Below are positions 45,799 through 55,040 of a DNA stretch of 64,000 nucleotides, in pieces; positions within the stretch are counted from its first letter, which is position 1, and each line of letters begins with the position of its first letter. Below the pieces are notes generated by a model. It saw only the letters and a list, made by a program, of their open reading frames with translations, made no database searches and was not told the origin of the DNA. The stretch is from Candidatus Protochlamydia naegleriophila. Its GTDB lineage: Bacteria > Chlamydiota > Chlamydiia > Chlamydiales > Parachlamydiaceae. Location: positions 186,001 to 250,000 of the forward strand of contig NZ_LN879502.1 in NCBI RefSeq assembly GCF_001499655.1, in the 5' to 3' direction. A program made the position numbers and the translations under genes.

Positions 45799-46842
45799 AT
45801 GAAATTTTTTGCCACAGCCCTATTATGTCTCCTCCTTTTCAGTTCTTGCAGCCGCCCTTGTCATCACTATGATATTTTTGGGGCAGATGAATTTGTCATC
45901 GACTCTTACAAAATCAGGCAGGGGAAACTTGCTATTTTAGATATGGAAGGCGTTGAAGTTGGTGAATTAGCCTGTGATGCAATGGACGAGTATCAAGATG
46001 TCATCGCTGAAGATGATATCCTCAATATCGCCGTTTATCATCCCAAACGCCGCGATGTTATGGATTCTATTCAATTTATCAACGAAACCATCGGTTTCCG
46101 TGTAAGCGAAGGCAAAGTCGATTTGCCAGATATTGAACCGATTGAAGTCGCTGGTTTGACCCTGGAAGAGGCTCGTCAAAAAATTCAACTATGCTATCGA
46201 GAGCAGATTCAAGACATAGAAGTCTTTCTTAACTACAAAGATCGCTTATCGCGCAAAGTTGAGCTGACAGGCGCTGTTGCGACTCCTGTCATTGCAGTCG
46301 ATGGAAAAATCCGCCTTTACGAAATACTAGCTTTGGCAAAAGTGCCCAATAATGCCAACTTTTTTAAGAGTTATGTGGTAAGGGACGGTGAGCAGTTGCC
46401 GATCGATTTGTACAAGTTGATGAATCAGGGAGATATGACGCAAAATATCGTCATGTATGGCGGGGATCGTATCTTCATTGCTGCCCCAAGTGATGCAACT
46501 GTCATGGTTATGGGAGAGGTCGGACATCCGCGGGCGGTTAACTTGCCCTATGGTTTTATGTCGCTGCGTGAAGCCCTTGTATCGGCTGGTGGAATTCCCT
46601 TTACAGGTAATCGAGACTGCATACAGGTGATTCGGGGAAATCTGCAGAATCCAAAGATTTATGTTCTTTCCTGGGATCACATCATCCACTTGCCTAATGA
46701 TAGCCTGCTTTTAATGCCGGGCGATACCGTTTATGTTTCCGAGAAGCCAATCACGCAATGGAACCGCTTCATCGACCAACTCCTGCCAAGCTGTTTAGGC
46801 GCTCAAGCAGCTTATGGAACGTATAGAATGTTTAGAGATTAA
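45799..46842 (+). CDS. Outer-membrane polysaccharide export lipoprotein (Wza/OPX)
   Basis: The start at 45799 gives MKFFATALLCLLLFSSC, a lipoprotein signal peptide with lipobox Cys17; the longer open frame from 45676 adds 41 residues that would disrupt it. The mature part has the PES domain EDDILNIAVYHPKRRD (about 70-150 of the protein) and SLBB domains, including EVGHPRAVNLPYGFMSLREAL and PGDTVYVSEKP. OPX proteins form the ring that passes glycan through the periplasm and outer membrane. It is followed after 9 bases by the Wzc-like partner. A C-terminal amphipathic helix (NRFIDQLLPSCLG) fits membrane insertion. Confidence 0.88.
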   Translation: MKFFATALLCLLLFSSCSRPCHHYDIFGADEFVIDSYKIRQGKLAILDMEGVEVGELACDAMDEYQDVIAEDDILNIAVYHPKRRDVMDSIQFINETIGFRVSEGKVDLPDIEPIEVAGLTLEEARQKIQLCYREQIQDIEVFLNYKDRLSRKVELTGAVATPVIAVDGKIRLYEILALAKVPNNANFFKSYVVRDGEQLPIDLYKLMNQGDMTQNIVMYGGDRIFIAAPSDATVMVMGEVGHPRAVNLPYGFMSLREALVSAGGIPFTGNRDCIQVIRGNLQNPKIYVLSWDHIIHLPNDSLLLMPGDTVYVSEKPITQWNRFIDQLLPSCLGAQAAYGTYRMFRD

Positions 46843-46851
46843 GGGTTAGCA

Positions 46852-49815
46852 ATGAACAAGCACAAGGATTCAGACGATAAGCTTCTTATTACGCTATCTG
46901 ATATTTTATCTTTATTTCGCCAATCCAAAATGCGCATCTTGCGTTGGGTCATTGTTTTGGGATCATTGGGCGCCTTGTTAGCGCTCATTCAACCCATTAA
47001 GTATCGTGCTGAGGCGACCTTTCGGGAAAGAAGTATTAAATCTGGAATGGTTTCAAACTCTTTGCTTCAACTCCTTAGCAGCGATGGCTTATCAGGGGGG
47101 CAGGAAAATGAGGCGAGTTCATTGATCAAATCGCGCAAGCTTATGCGGGAAGTCATTAACAAACTGCACTTGCAAGGAACCCTTATACAGCAATGCGAAG
47201 CAGAAGGGATAACTAAGAAGATACGCCGTAATTTGCTTATTGCATGGAATGCTTTCAAACAGTCTCCAAAACCTGTTTTAGAAGATCTGCACTGTCCTGT
47301 TCGCCTTGATGCTTTAGATTATCAAGGAGAAATACCGATTGCTTTTATCATCGAGTTGGAAGCAGACGGGACATTTGAGGTGCAGGAAGCCGGTGATGTT
47401 GAAAAAAAGGCTAAAGGAAAGCTTGGAGTGCCTTTTGTCGCCGATCAAGCAAGCTTTACCCTCGTCGCCTCTGAAGGGCAAGATATTGTTCCGCAAAAGA
47501 TTACCTTAGCCATTAATTCTTTGGCTAATACCTCAGCTGACTTATGTAGAAGGCTCCAAATTGAAAGCGCAAAGGCTGATAAGGGCGTCCTCAAACTGGC
47601 TTATGAAAGCCGCGATCGTCATGCAGCGAGCGTTTTTATCAATACGACGATGCAATGCTATCAAGACTATTTGAAAAGGCATCATAACAAAATTGCCCAG
47701 ATGCAGCTCGATTACTTGCATACGAGGCAATCGCAGCTCGCTTCTAATTTAACAGACCTTATGCAAAGGCATGCGGATAATTTGTCTAACGATCTATTTC
47801 ATTCCGGCTTTGTCGATACAAATAAAGAAATGGATTTTTTGGCAAAAAGCCAACACGAATATCGCGAAAAGCTTTTGGCTAATGAACTAGAGCTCAAACG
47901 CCTGGAAAATGTCCATAGTAATAGCTACGTCTACTATGACAGCTACAAGCTCCATGAAGGGGATTCAGCCACAATCAATCAACTACTAGCTGAAATACGC
48001 AGCTATAAGCAGCGTTGCGATGGTTTGGAAATCGAAATTCAAAAAAAAGCGGCCTTGCGCGGAGATGACCTTCACCTTTCGCTTGATCAGCAATTGAAGG
48101 AACTAAAAGAAATTCAACAATATACGATTGAGCTGCAAGACGTGATCGATCGCTTTCATCAGCATCTTGAGCCGGCGCCATCCAATCTTTTAGATGATCC
48201 GCGCTTCTTGATTAAGGGGTGGTTTGACCGCTTGAGTATTCTTGAAGCAACAGATCCGATCGAATGGCAGAAATCGCGAGAAAGCTTTCAGTTTTATCTG
48301 ACCAATCTTGAGCGTCTATTTAATGTTCACGAGAAAATCTTGCAAGCCCGATTGACGCACCAACAAAATCCATCCGGAGAGTATCAGGGCATTGATCTTA
48401 AAATTGCTGAAGAGCTGTATGTCGAGTATTCTAAACAGGTGATTCAAATCGAGGCTACTATTCGACAAAATCTCTTTTTCATCTCTCAAATGGAAGACCC
48501 GAATTTTGAAATTACGTCTTTGAGCGCGGGTCTAACCGATCCGATCAGCCAGGATATGATCAAAAAGGCTAGCAACTTTGTCTTAACTCTGAAAGATCAG
48601 AACAACCAAAGCTCAAAAGAACAAGAGCGATTAAAGAATGAATTGGCCTTGCAAAGGACCTTTTTATCGCTGCATCTCAAGCAAATGGTCCAATTGATGG
48701 AGTTGAATAAGAAGTTGGTCGATGAAAAAGTCTATGCCCTGCAAAGTGTGAGCCTAGAACTTATTCATCAGCAAGTTTCTTTGTTGGAAAACACATTAAA
48801 AGACTATATCGAATCGCGAATGGAGAACTTAAGGCAAGAAAGAATGCTAATTAAACAGCATTTGCGCAATATCCATACTGAAATGGCTGGCATTCCCAAA
48901 AAATGGGTGGCAGAGCAGCTCATCGAACAAGAAGTCGATACCAATCAGTTGATTGTTGAAGAGATAGCTAAAATGGTTGAATCTAAAAATATCACCCATA
49001 ACCTGGAAGTCATTCAATCGGCTCCAATCGACCGCGCCTTACCACCAGTTCATCCTATGACGCCTAATCTACTCATGTCAATTATCCTGGGCGGTGTATT
49101 TGGAGGCATCATCGGTGCAGGCCTCGTACTTGGCTCTACTTTGAGCAAAGGGTTGAAAGTCTCGATTGAAAACTTGAAGCTCATGGGGCACCATGTCTCT
49201 GGAACATTATCTTCTGGCTATCAACCTCATTCCGATACGCCGATTAGTGACGACGATCTTGAAACCTTGCGCAGACTGCGCAGCTATGTGGCTCCGACTA
49301 TTTTGGATAGCGGCTTAAGTGCCATCAAAGAGGCAGAAAGACTGCTGCTTATTGAAGGATCTGGCCCTGATTACTCGACCGACTTAATCGAGCTGTTTGT
49401 CAAAAAGGGCAAAAAAGTCATTCTGCTGCACTTGGATTTTGATGAAACGGCGATTGCTTCTTCAACAGGTCTTTTGCAGTATTTGGAAGGGCAGGTAGAT
49501 TTCCCAACGATTGAATCAACATCGCGCGGGGATGTCATTCAAGCCGGTGGAGCGAGCCGTTATGCGGTGGAATTATTGAGCTCTAAGGCATTTAAGGAGC
49601 TTATTAGCCGTTTACAAGAACGCTATGATTGGATCATTGGCGTCAGCAGGTCTTTACCAAGAAGTGCAGAAGCTGAAAGTTTGATTCCTCTTTTCCCATC
49701 AATTGCCATCAGTGTTGGGCATGAGAAGGTGGAGGATTTAGATTTTTACATGCAGCTTATTAAAGACGATAAACACAAGGTGACTTTTGTCGTGACTGAT
49801 TCGCAGACAGTTTAA
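46852..49815 (+). CDS. Wzc-like polysaccharide co-polymerase with degenerate kinase domain
   Basis: This is a 987-residue protein. An N-terminal Wzz domain begins with membrane helix 28-48 (WVIVLGSLGALLALI). A long periplasmic coiled-coil region (about 270-720) follows, with several Gln/Glu-rich heptads. The second membrane helix is at about 740-765 (LLMSIILGGVFGGIIGAGLV). The last 160 residues look like a BY-kinase/P-loop domain, but the Walker A GxGKS region reads GSGPDYST and the A' motif ILLHLDFDE. The C-terminal tyrosine cluster is also missing. It therefore most likely regulates chain length by structure, not as a tyrosine kinase. The length of the periplasmic coil is well above that of typical Wzc. 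Confidence 0.82.
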   Translation: MNKHKDSDDKLLITLSDILSLFRQSKMRILRWVIVLGSLGALLALIQPIKYRAEATFRERSIKSGMVSNSLLQLLSSDGLSGGQENEASSLIKSRKLMREVINKLHLQGTLIQQCEAEGITKKIRRNLLIAWNAFKQSPKPVLEDLHCPVRLDALDYQGEIPIAFIIELEADGTFEVQEAGDVEKKAKGKLGVPFVADQASFTLVASEGQDIVPQKITLAINSLANTSADLCRRLQIESAKADKGVLKLAYESRDRHAASVFINTTMQCYQDYLKRHHNKIAQMQLDYLHTRQSQLASNLTDLMQRHADNLSNDLFHSGFVDTNKEMDFLAKSQHEYREKLLANELELKRLENVHSNSYVYYDSYKLHEGDSATINQLLAEIRSYKQRCDGLEIEIQKKAALRGDDLHLSLDQQLKELKEIQQYTIELQDVIDRFHQHLEPAPSNLLDDPRFLIKGWFDRLSILEATDPIEWQKSRESFQFYLTNLERLFNVHEKILQARLTHQQNPSGEYQGIDLKIAEELYVEYSKQVIQIEATIRQNLFFISQMEDPNFEITSLSAGLTDPISQDMIKKASNFVLTLKDQNNQSSKEQERLKNELALQRTFLSLHLKQMVQLMELNKKLVDEKVYALQSVSLELIHQQVSLLENTLKDYIESRMENLRQERMLIKQHLRNIHTEMAGIPKKWVAEQLIEQEVDTNQLIVEEIAKMVESKNITHNLEVIQSAPIDRALPPVHPMTPNLLMSIILGGVFGGIIGAGLVLGSTLSKGLKVSIENLKLMGHHVSGTLSSGYQPHSDTPISDDDLETLRRLRSYVAPTILDSGLSAIKEAERLLLIEGSGPDYSTDLIELFVKKGKKVILLHLDFDETAIASSTGLLQYLEGQVDFPTIESTSRGDVIQAGGASRYAVELLSSKAFKELISRLQERYDWIIGVSRSLPRSAEAESLIPLFPSIAISVGHEKVEDLDFYMQLIKDDKHKVTFVVTDSQTV

Positions 49816-50693
49816 TGACTAAAGGCGTTATGCAGACCGTTTCAATTAGCAACAAAAAACCTTCATGCTCGGTTATTATTGTCACGCATAATAGCCAAGC
49901 TGATCTTTCCTCATGCTTAGACGCCCTTAAAAAGCAAACGTGTTTGGTCGATCAAATCGTCATTGTTGACAGTGGCTCGAATGAGACCGCTTATTTGAAA
50001 GATTTGCTTCAAGATCCAGTTATCCATTTAAGGTTGGAGCAAGACAACATCGGCTTTTGCCAGGGGAATAACCTTGGTTTATCCCATGTTCCCCCGCAAA
50101 CTGATTACGTTGTGTTCTTGAATCCCGATGCCTTTTTGACTCCAACATTTATTCAAGAAGCGATTGCCCTCATGGAAGAAGAGAGAGCTTCGAGTGTTGG
50201 AGCGCTATCAGGATGGCTTCTTGGATACGATCGCAGCCAAAAGAGGCCAACGGGTCGCATTGATTCTTCTGGCATCTTTCGCAGCTGGTATGGTCGCTGG
50301 TTTGATCGAGACCAGGGAAAGATGTATCAAGAGCATCTCTATAGCAAACAAGAAGCCGTTCCAGCTCTTTGTGGGGCATTGATGTTTTGCCGCCACAAAG
50401 CGCTTAAGAGCGTACTACTAGCTCCTTATCAGGTGATGGATCCCTCATTTTACATGTATAAGGAAGACATTGATCTTTCAATTCGTTTGAGGCAAAAAGG
50501 ATGGTCGCTTATTTTTGACCCAAGCCTTATCGCCTATCATTGTCGTGGCTGGCAACAAGACCGCTCCAAAGTGCCCCGTCGCTTCCGTCTCTTGTCAGCT
50601 CGAAATGACATGCGCTTATACAAACGGCTAAAGTCACCCTGTTATTTTTATGCGGCTTGTAAATACTGGATGGTCAAGGTCTTCGACCTATAA
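49815..50693 (+). CDS. Glycosyltransferase family 2 (rhamnosyltransferase-like)
   Basis: This is a 292-residue GT-A enzyme. The nucleotide-sugar strand is SVIIVTHNSQADLSSCLDAL, the DxD-like metal site is VVFLNPDAFL, and the acceptor part has PALCGALMFCRHKAL and DPSFYMYKEDIDLSIRLRQKG. GT2 enzymes of this type transfer rhamnose or related sugars in O-antigen assembly. The start overlaps the stop of the Wzc-like gene (TAATG), so they are coupled. It is the only glycosyltransferase in the cluster, so others must be elsewhere in the genome. Confidence 0.9.
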   Translation: MTKGVMQTVSISNKKPSCSVIIVTHNSQADLSSCLDALKKQTCLVDQIVIVDSGSNETAYLKDLLQDPVIHLRLEQDNIGFCQGNNLGLSHVPPQTDYVVFLNPDAFLTPTFIQEAIALMEEERASSVGALSGWLLGYDRSQKRPTGRIDSSGIFRSWYGRWFDRDQGKMYQEHLYSKQEAVPALCGALMFCRHKALKSVLLAPYQVMDPSFYMYKEDIDLSIRLRQKGWSLIFDPSLIAYHCRGWQQDRSKVPRRFRLLSARNDMRLYKRLKSPCYFYAACKYWMVKVFDL

Positions 50694-50698
50694 CAGAA

Positions 50699-52168
50699 CT
50701 AATCAAATTCTATTTGGTAGGCATGAATCATCATTTTCAGAGCCGCTAAAGATCCTTGTTTAAGATACTTGATTGCCAGTTTCCATCTATGCGCAATCGG
50801 TTCATCAGAGCTTAGCAAAAAAACTCTGTTGCATGTTGCCTTTAACATGTATTTAATAGCTTTTTCCGATTTAAGAGCCGCATATTTTTTGGCGTTTTCA
50901 TAGCGCTTTACGATGCTTTTTGAGCGAAGTATAAATTTAATGGCGGCTTCCGAGCCAGCGTCGGCATACTCTTGAGCCAGGGCATCTCTTTTCTTCCTTC
51001 TTTCAACGCTGCTGGCAAGCCCTAATCTGTTTGAATTATGAGCTTGCAATAGAAAGTTAATTGCTTCTTCAGACCTAAACTTGCGGGCATAATAGTCTGC
51101 TAATAGGAGAGCTTCCTGTTGGGCCTCTTTTGTTTGCAAGAGCTTAAATCGCTCTGCTTGCATGTCTAATGTGAAGGCAATTGCAGTTTCAGATTTTAAA
51201 GCTGCATATTTTTTGGCGAATTGCATGCACTGTTTTTGAACTTGGTAATCTTTCCAGTTAAAACCTAGTAGGCTTTCTTTGTAAGCTTTCAAAATAAATT
51301 CGATAGCAGCTTCTGATTGAAATTTTTCAACATAATTTTGAGCCATATTTAAGCATGTCTTCTGCGTCTTTTCATCATTTGCATTAATTCCAAATGCCCC
51401 CTTGCAAAAAACATCTAACACGCCCTTAATAGCCGCTTCCGAGCCCCGATTGGCATATTTTTTGATAAGTTTCAGACGGTTCTCCTGTGTGCTTGAGTCG
51501 CCATTTTCGGTGTTTTCTATGAAGTGACCTACTAAGAAAGTAATAGCACTTTCTGAGCCCCGATCGGCATATCGATGGATAACATCTAAAAATTCATTAT
51601 GATTTTTTTCATCAACCTCCTCGTATTCGAGGCAATTTTGTAAATACAAGTCGATAAAATGCTTAATTGCTGGCTCATGCCCCTGATCGGCTGCTAAACG
51701 GAATTGATCCAAAATGTCAGCATATGTCAATTCTTTGCCAGAGGATAACAGCTCGATGAGCTGTTTCCAGTAATTGTGTTTGACGTAGCGGTCCATGATT
51801 AATACATGGGGACCGACTGTGGACAAGGCTGGGGGCAAAGAACTAGAGCCATCGCCGTATTGAATGAGGGGAAAAGGATGTCGCAGTTCTTTTTGTCTAA
51901 TCACTGAAGAAAAAAAGATCCATTCGAATGCCTTAAGATGAGGAGTGTGGTAAACCACATAGCAAGTCTTATTGATTAGGTTGGCTGTACATAAACCTGA
52001 TGGAGGTAAAAATGAAAAAATCTTCTGAATGAGATCGCAATTAATTGTCAGCGCTCTTTTAGTTTTGGAAAAGAGTGTTAAAAAAAGCTGAGTGTTGAAG
52101 TCTTCATCTGAAAGGTGTCTAATCGAAGAAGGAATAAAAGCAGGAGATATCATACGACATTTTTCCAA
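50699..52168 (-). CDS. F-box-like protein with Sel1-like repeats, paralogue 1
   Basis: This is a 489-residue protein. Residues about 40-82 look like an F-box: LTINCDLIQKIFSFLPPSGL, then ANLINKTCYVV. The segment HLKAFEWIFF follows. From about 160 to the C-terminus there are about nine repeats of 35-45 residues with consensus AxxYAxxGSEAAIxFLL, distantly like Sel1/TPR helix pairs. It is 30 percent or more alike by eye to the gene upstream (52395-53996). No signal peptide. F-box and repeat proteins are expanded in amoeba-associated chlamydiae, where they are thought to enter host SCF ubiquitin ligases; I infer such an effector role here. No catalytic motif. Confidence 0.75.
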   Translation of the reverse strand: MEKCRMISPAFIPSSIRHLSDEDFNTQLFLTLFSKTKRALTINCDLIQKIFSFLPPSGLCTANLINKTCYVVYHTPHLKAFEWIFFSSVIRQKELRHPFPLIQYGDGSSSLPPALSTVGPHVLIMDRYVKHNYWKQLIELLSSGKELTYADILDQFRLAADQGHEPAIKHFIDLYLQNCLEYEEVDEKNHNEFLDVIHRYADRGSESAITFLVGHFIENTENGDSSTQENRLKLIKKYANRGSEAAIKGVLDVFCKGAFGINANDEKTQKTCLNMAQNYVEKFQSEAAIEFILKAYKESLLGFNWKDYQVQKQCMQFAKKYAALKSETAIAFTLDMQAERFKLLQTKEAQQEALLLADYYARKFRSEEAINFLLQAHNSNRLGLASSVERRKKRDALAQEYADAGSEAAIKFILRSKSIVKRYENAKKYAALKSEKAIKYMLKATCNRVFLLSSDEPIAHRWKLAIKYLKQGSLAALKMMIHAYQIEFD

Positions 52169-52357
52169 ATATGTGTTGGTTGAAAAAGAATTTGGTTGAG
52201 AAGAGTGAAGGTTACTAAAAGTTAGTGATGCAATTTTATAATTATTAAAATTCTGCTTGGGACTACCTAATTATGGCTGATTGGAAATTTATAGAGGAAT
52301 GATTGTTGTTGAATCAGTTCAATAAAAGCAATAGGCTATTAAATTAAAGTTTAGGTG

Positions 52358-52390
52358 AAAGGGCAGGGAACAATCATTCCCTACCTTTTT
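52358..52390 (-). terminator. Rho-independent terminator of the upstream F-box-like gene
   Basis: The inverted repeat AAGGTAGGGAA...TTCCCTGCCCTT (one mismatch) has a 6-base loop and is located just after the stop of the gene at 52395. It separates the two paralogues into independent transcripts. Confidence 0.65.
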
Positions 52391-52394
52391 AGAA

Positions 52395-53996
52395 TTAGTG
52401 TGCTACGCAAGAGGCTTTGATTAAGAATTTGAGGGCTGAGATCGAACCTTGTTGCAGATAGTTTCTAGCTTCTTTTAAGCCTTCTTTGTAGGTACTTGAA
52501 TCTGTGAGATTCAGTCCTAAATCAAAAAGAGGGAGAGGTTCCAAACCGTCGTCGCTGAGGTGCCCATCTAGAAAATATTCGATGGCTTTTTCTGATTTGC
52601 AATCTGCGAAAAATTTCGCATCTGTGTAGCGCTTTTTTAGCTTTTCTGTGGTTATGGGTTCAAGTGTCCAATGCGTTAAATAGCTGTCATTGAGCAGCCA
52701 ATCAATGGCAGCTTCTGAATGCATTTCGCTGGCATATTTTTTAGCTAGTTCGACTCCTATTTCTTTTGTGCGCGTATCGGAGCTAAATTTAGAATGCTCT
52801 TTCAGAAGAAAAGTAATCGCTTTTTCAGATTTAAATGTATCGGCATAGGTTTGCGCTAAAGAGCACGCGCCTCCTCGTATAAATGCCTCTTGCTTTTCGT
52901 TTGACTGGTCGCCAAGTTTATTCAATAGCAATTCAATGGCCATTTCCGATCCTTGTTCTGCATAGTGCTTTGCTGTCTTCAGACAAGCATGCATGTCGTC
53001 TTTATCGTTAAGGTCGATGATTTGATAAAGCAAGCTATTTATTATGAAGGCAATTGCGGCTTCTGAATGAAATGTATCGGCATACTCTCTTGCAAGCGCT
53101 AAATATTGGTCTCTAACATCTGGATCTGTTTCGTCCAGTCCAAGTTTGCCATCTAAAGAGGATTCTAATAGATATTCGATGGCAGCTTCTGAGCCTTGCT
53201 GAGCAAATTGATGGGCCAATGCCAATCCTTCCTGTTGAATCTTGGCGTCAAACACGTTGAGCCCAAGGAATCCCTCGCCATATGCGACTAGTAAGAATCT
53301 AATAGCGTCTTCCGAGCCTCGAAATGCAAACTTCTTGACAAGCGCTAGGCGCTCTTGATTGGTTTTTTGATTCCCTGTTTCAGCAGATTCAAAAGTTGAC
53401 ATTAAAAATTCGATAGCGGCTCGAGATCCTTTCTCAGCCCACTTCATGGCTAATTCGAAATAGTCTCTTTCGACTTTTTCATCTGCTGGATTGATTCCCA
53501 GGTAACCTTCTTTGGAAAAGATTAAGAGGTGCTGTATGGGCCATTCATAGCCCTGATCAGCCGCAAGGAGCAGGTGATCGAGTATTTTTTCCTCGCTTGG
53601 AAGCATTTCGGCTTGAAATAATTGAATGAGCTTTTTCCAGTAATTGTGTTTGACATATTTTTCCATGACTAGAATAGGCGATCGCTCTTCATTTTGGTTT
53701 TCATTTGCATAAAAGATTAAACGTATAGGGCTGCTTTTTTCTTGACGCTCAATGACTGGCGAGAAGAGAACCCAGTTGAAAGGGGTGTAAGTGGGATCTT
53801 GCGAGATCATATAACAGGCTCGATTCACTAAATTGACTTTGCAAAAGTCGCTGGCCTTATCCAAGAATAAAAAAATAAGGCGGACAATTTCAGGTGGTAC
53901 AATGAGTTTATTATTTGTTTTTGCAAACATTTCTACCGAAGCATCTACAAGCAAACGGTCATTTGAAAAAGTATTGATACAATTTGCAATAGGCAT
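52395..53996 (-). CDS. F-box-like protein with Sel1-like repeats, paralogue 2
   Basis: This is a 533-residue protein. The F-box-like segment (about 31-76) is IVPPEIVRLIFLFLDKASDF and VNLVNRACYMISQDP, closer to the eukaryotic consensus than in paralogue 1. About ten repeats follow, with the core AxxYAxxGSEAAIxFLL; some units carry a two-residue insertion (DTFHSEAAI, DTFKSEKAI). Both paralogues share the pre-repeat motif MEKYVKHNYWKKLIQLF (as MDRYVKHNYWKQLIELL in the other). No signal peptide or membrane span is seen. The upstream region has a 28-base near-exact tandem repeat. A host-targeted adaptor for ubiquitination is likely but not shown. Confidence 0.78.
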   Translation of the reverse strand: MPIANCINTFSNDRLLVDASVEMFAKTNNKLIVPPEIVRLIFLFLDKASDFCKVNLVNRACYMISQDPTYTPFNWVLFSPVIERQEKSSPIRLIFYANENQNEERSPILVMEKYVKHNYWKKLIQLFQAEMLPSEEKILDHLLLAADQGYEWPIQHLLIFSKEGYLGINPADEKVERDYFELAMKWAEKGSRAAIEFLMSTFESAETGNQKTNQERLALVKKFAFRGSEDAIRFLLVAYGEGFLGLNVFDAKIQQEGLALAHQFAQQGSEAAIEYLLESSLDGKLGLDETDPDVRDQYLALAREYADTFHSEAAIAFIINSLLYQIIDLNDKDDMHACLKTAKHYAEQGSEMAIELLLNKLGDQSNEKQEAFIRGGACSLAQTYADTFKSEKAITFLLKEHSKFSSDTRTKEIGVELAKKYASEMHSEAAIDWLLNDSYLTHWTLEPITTEKLKKRYTDAKFFADCKSEKAIEYFLDGHLSDDGLEPLPLFDLGLNLTDSSTYKEGLKEARNYLQQGSISALKFLIKASCVAH

Positions 53997-54063
53997 GATT
54001 ATTCCTTTATTTTTTACTTAAATTACCGGCTTATTCTTAATTATTTTTACGCGGGTGATTTTT

Positions 54064-54119
54064 TATAAAAGATTAGCTAAATAGAAAACAGTATAAAAAA
54101 TTAGCTAAATAGAAAAAAA
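54064..54119. repeat. 28-base tandem direct repeat upstream of the F-box-like gene
   Basis: Two near-identical units begin TATAAAA and contain ATTAGCTAAATAGAAAA (54064-54091 and 54092-54119). They lie about 70 bases upstream of the minus-strand start at 53996, so they could affect its promoter. Confidence 0.65.
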
Positions 54120-54224
54120 CGGATGATGAAGAGACAGGATTGTTTGGCAAATGCACTCATGAACAATCGCTTTATAAGAGACCTAGGGGGTCAATAGATT
54201 CACGCCTATTTGCTTTAATTGAGC

Positions 54225-54974
54225 TTAATTTTTGCGCAAAACAAGGATGAATTCACCGCCGTTCTTAAGGCATGCTTCGATGTCGAATGCAATCTGCAGC
54301 TGTTTTTTTAAGGCGAGAAACATTTCGAGCATTTCACTTTGCGTCCAGACGTGAAAGTGGATGCTGTAATCTGTGCCGATAAGGTTATCTAGCTGTTTTT
54401 TGGCTGCGATTGGCTCTTCAATTTTATTGACGAGGCGCACCCATTCTTCGAAGTGTGCCTGTTTTGATTGTTCGGGCCCTTGGCTATAATCTTTTAGAAG
54501 ATGTTCAAGCGGTGTGATGGGACGATCCTTATCAAAAGTATAGCGTTTGTCTGGGAGAGCGATGTACAATACGCCTCCTCGATTTAACACACGGAATAGG
54601 TTGGTTAAGGTTAAGAGAGGATTTTGGCTGTGCTCCACAAAGTGATTGGCAATGACAAAGTCTTGCGTTTCATTGCTGATGGTGCTCAATTTTTCTCCAT
54701 CGTCAATAATGTCGACGGAAACGAGGGGAAGATGACGGAGTTCAGGATAGTGTTCTCTTAGATCTTTAAGAGAAAACCGATCGACATACTTCACTCTGGC
54801 ATGTCTGCTGACTGCAAGAGGTTGATGTAGCGCGCCAATTTCAATGCCCTGTCCTTTTAAATAAACATCCGCAAGTTCTTCCCTTCCTAAGGGCCTATTA
54901 AAAAACTTTCTGGCAAATTTTTTAATGGGGATTTGGAGTCTTTGAGGAAGCAGAGATAAGGCTGTTTTAAGCAT
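54225..54974 (-). CDS. SAM-dependent methyltransferase, type 11-like
   Basis: This is a 249-residue protein if started at the ATG 54974 (GAGA-type site upstream); the frame extends to a TTG at 55040. The SAM core is recognisable: GQGIEIGALHQPL for motif I, VKYVDRF for motif II, DFVIANHFVEHSQNP for the motif IV region, and LNRGGVLYIALPDKRYTFD. A family of this type methylates sugars or lipids, often beside glycan genes, and the polysaccharide cluster is only 4 kb away. The link is inference. No membrane segment. Confidence 0.78.
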   Translation of the reverse strand: MLKTALSLLPQRLQIPIKKFARKFFNRPLGREELADVYLKGQGIEIGALHQPLAVSRHARVKYVDRFSLKDLREHYPELRHLPLVSVDIIDDGEKLSTISNETQDFVIANHFVEHSQNPLLTLTNLFRVLNRGGVLYIALPDKRYTFDKDRPITPLEHLLKDYSQGPEQSKQAHFEEWVRLVNKIEEPIAAKKQLDNLIGTDYSIHFHVWTQSEMLEMFLALKKQLQIAFDIEACLKNGGEFILVLRKN

Positions 54975-55040
54975 GTTCACATCGTCTCTTAGGTTAGCGG
55001 AAAAAAAAGTTAAAATTGCATAGCTTTGTTTGGGTGTCAA

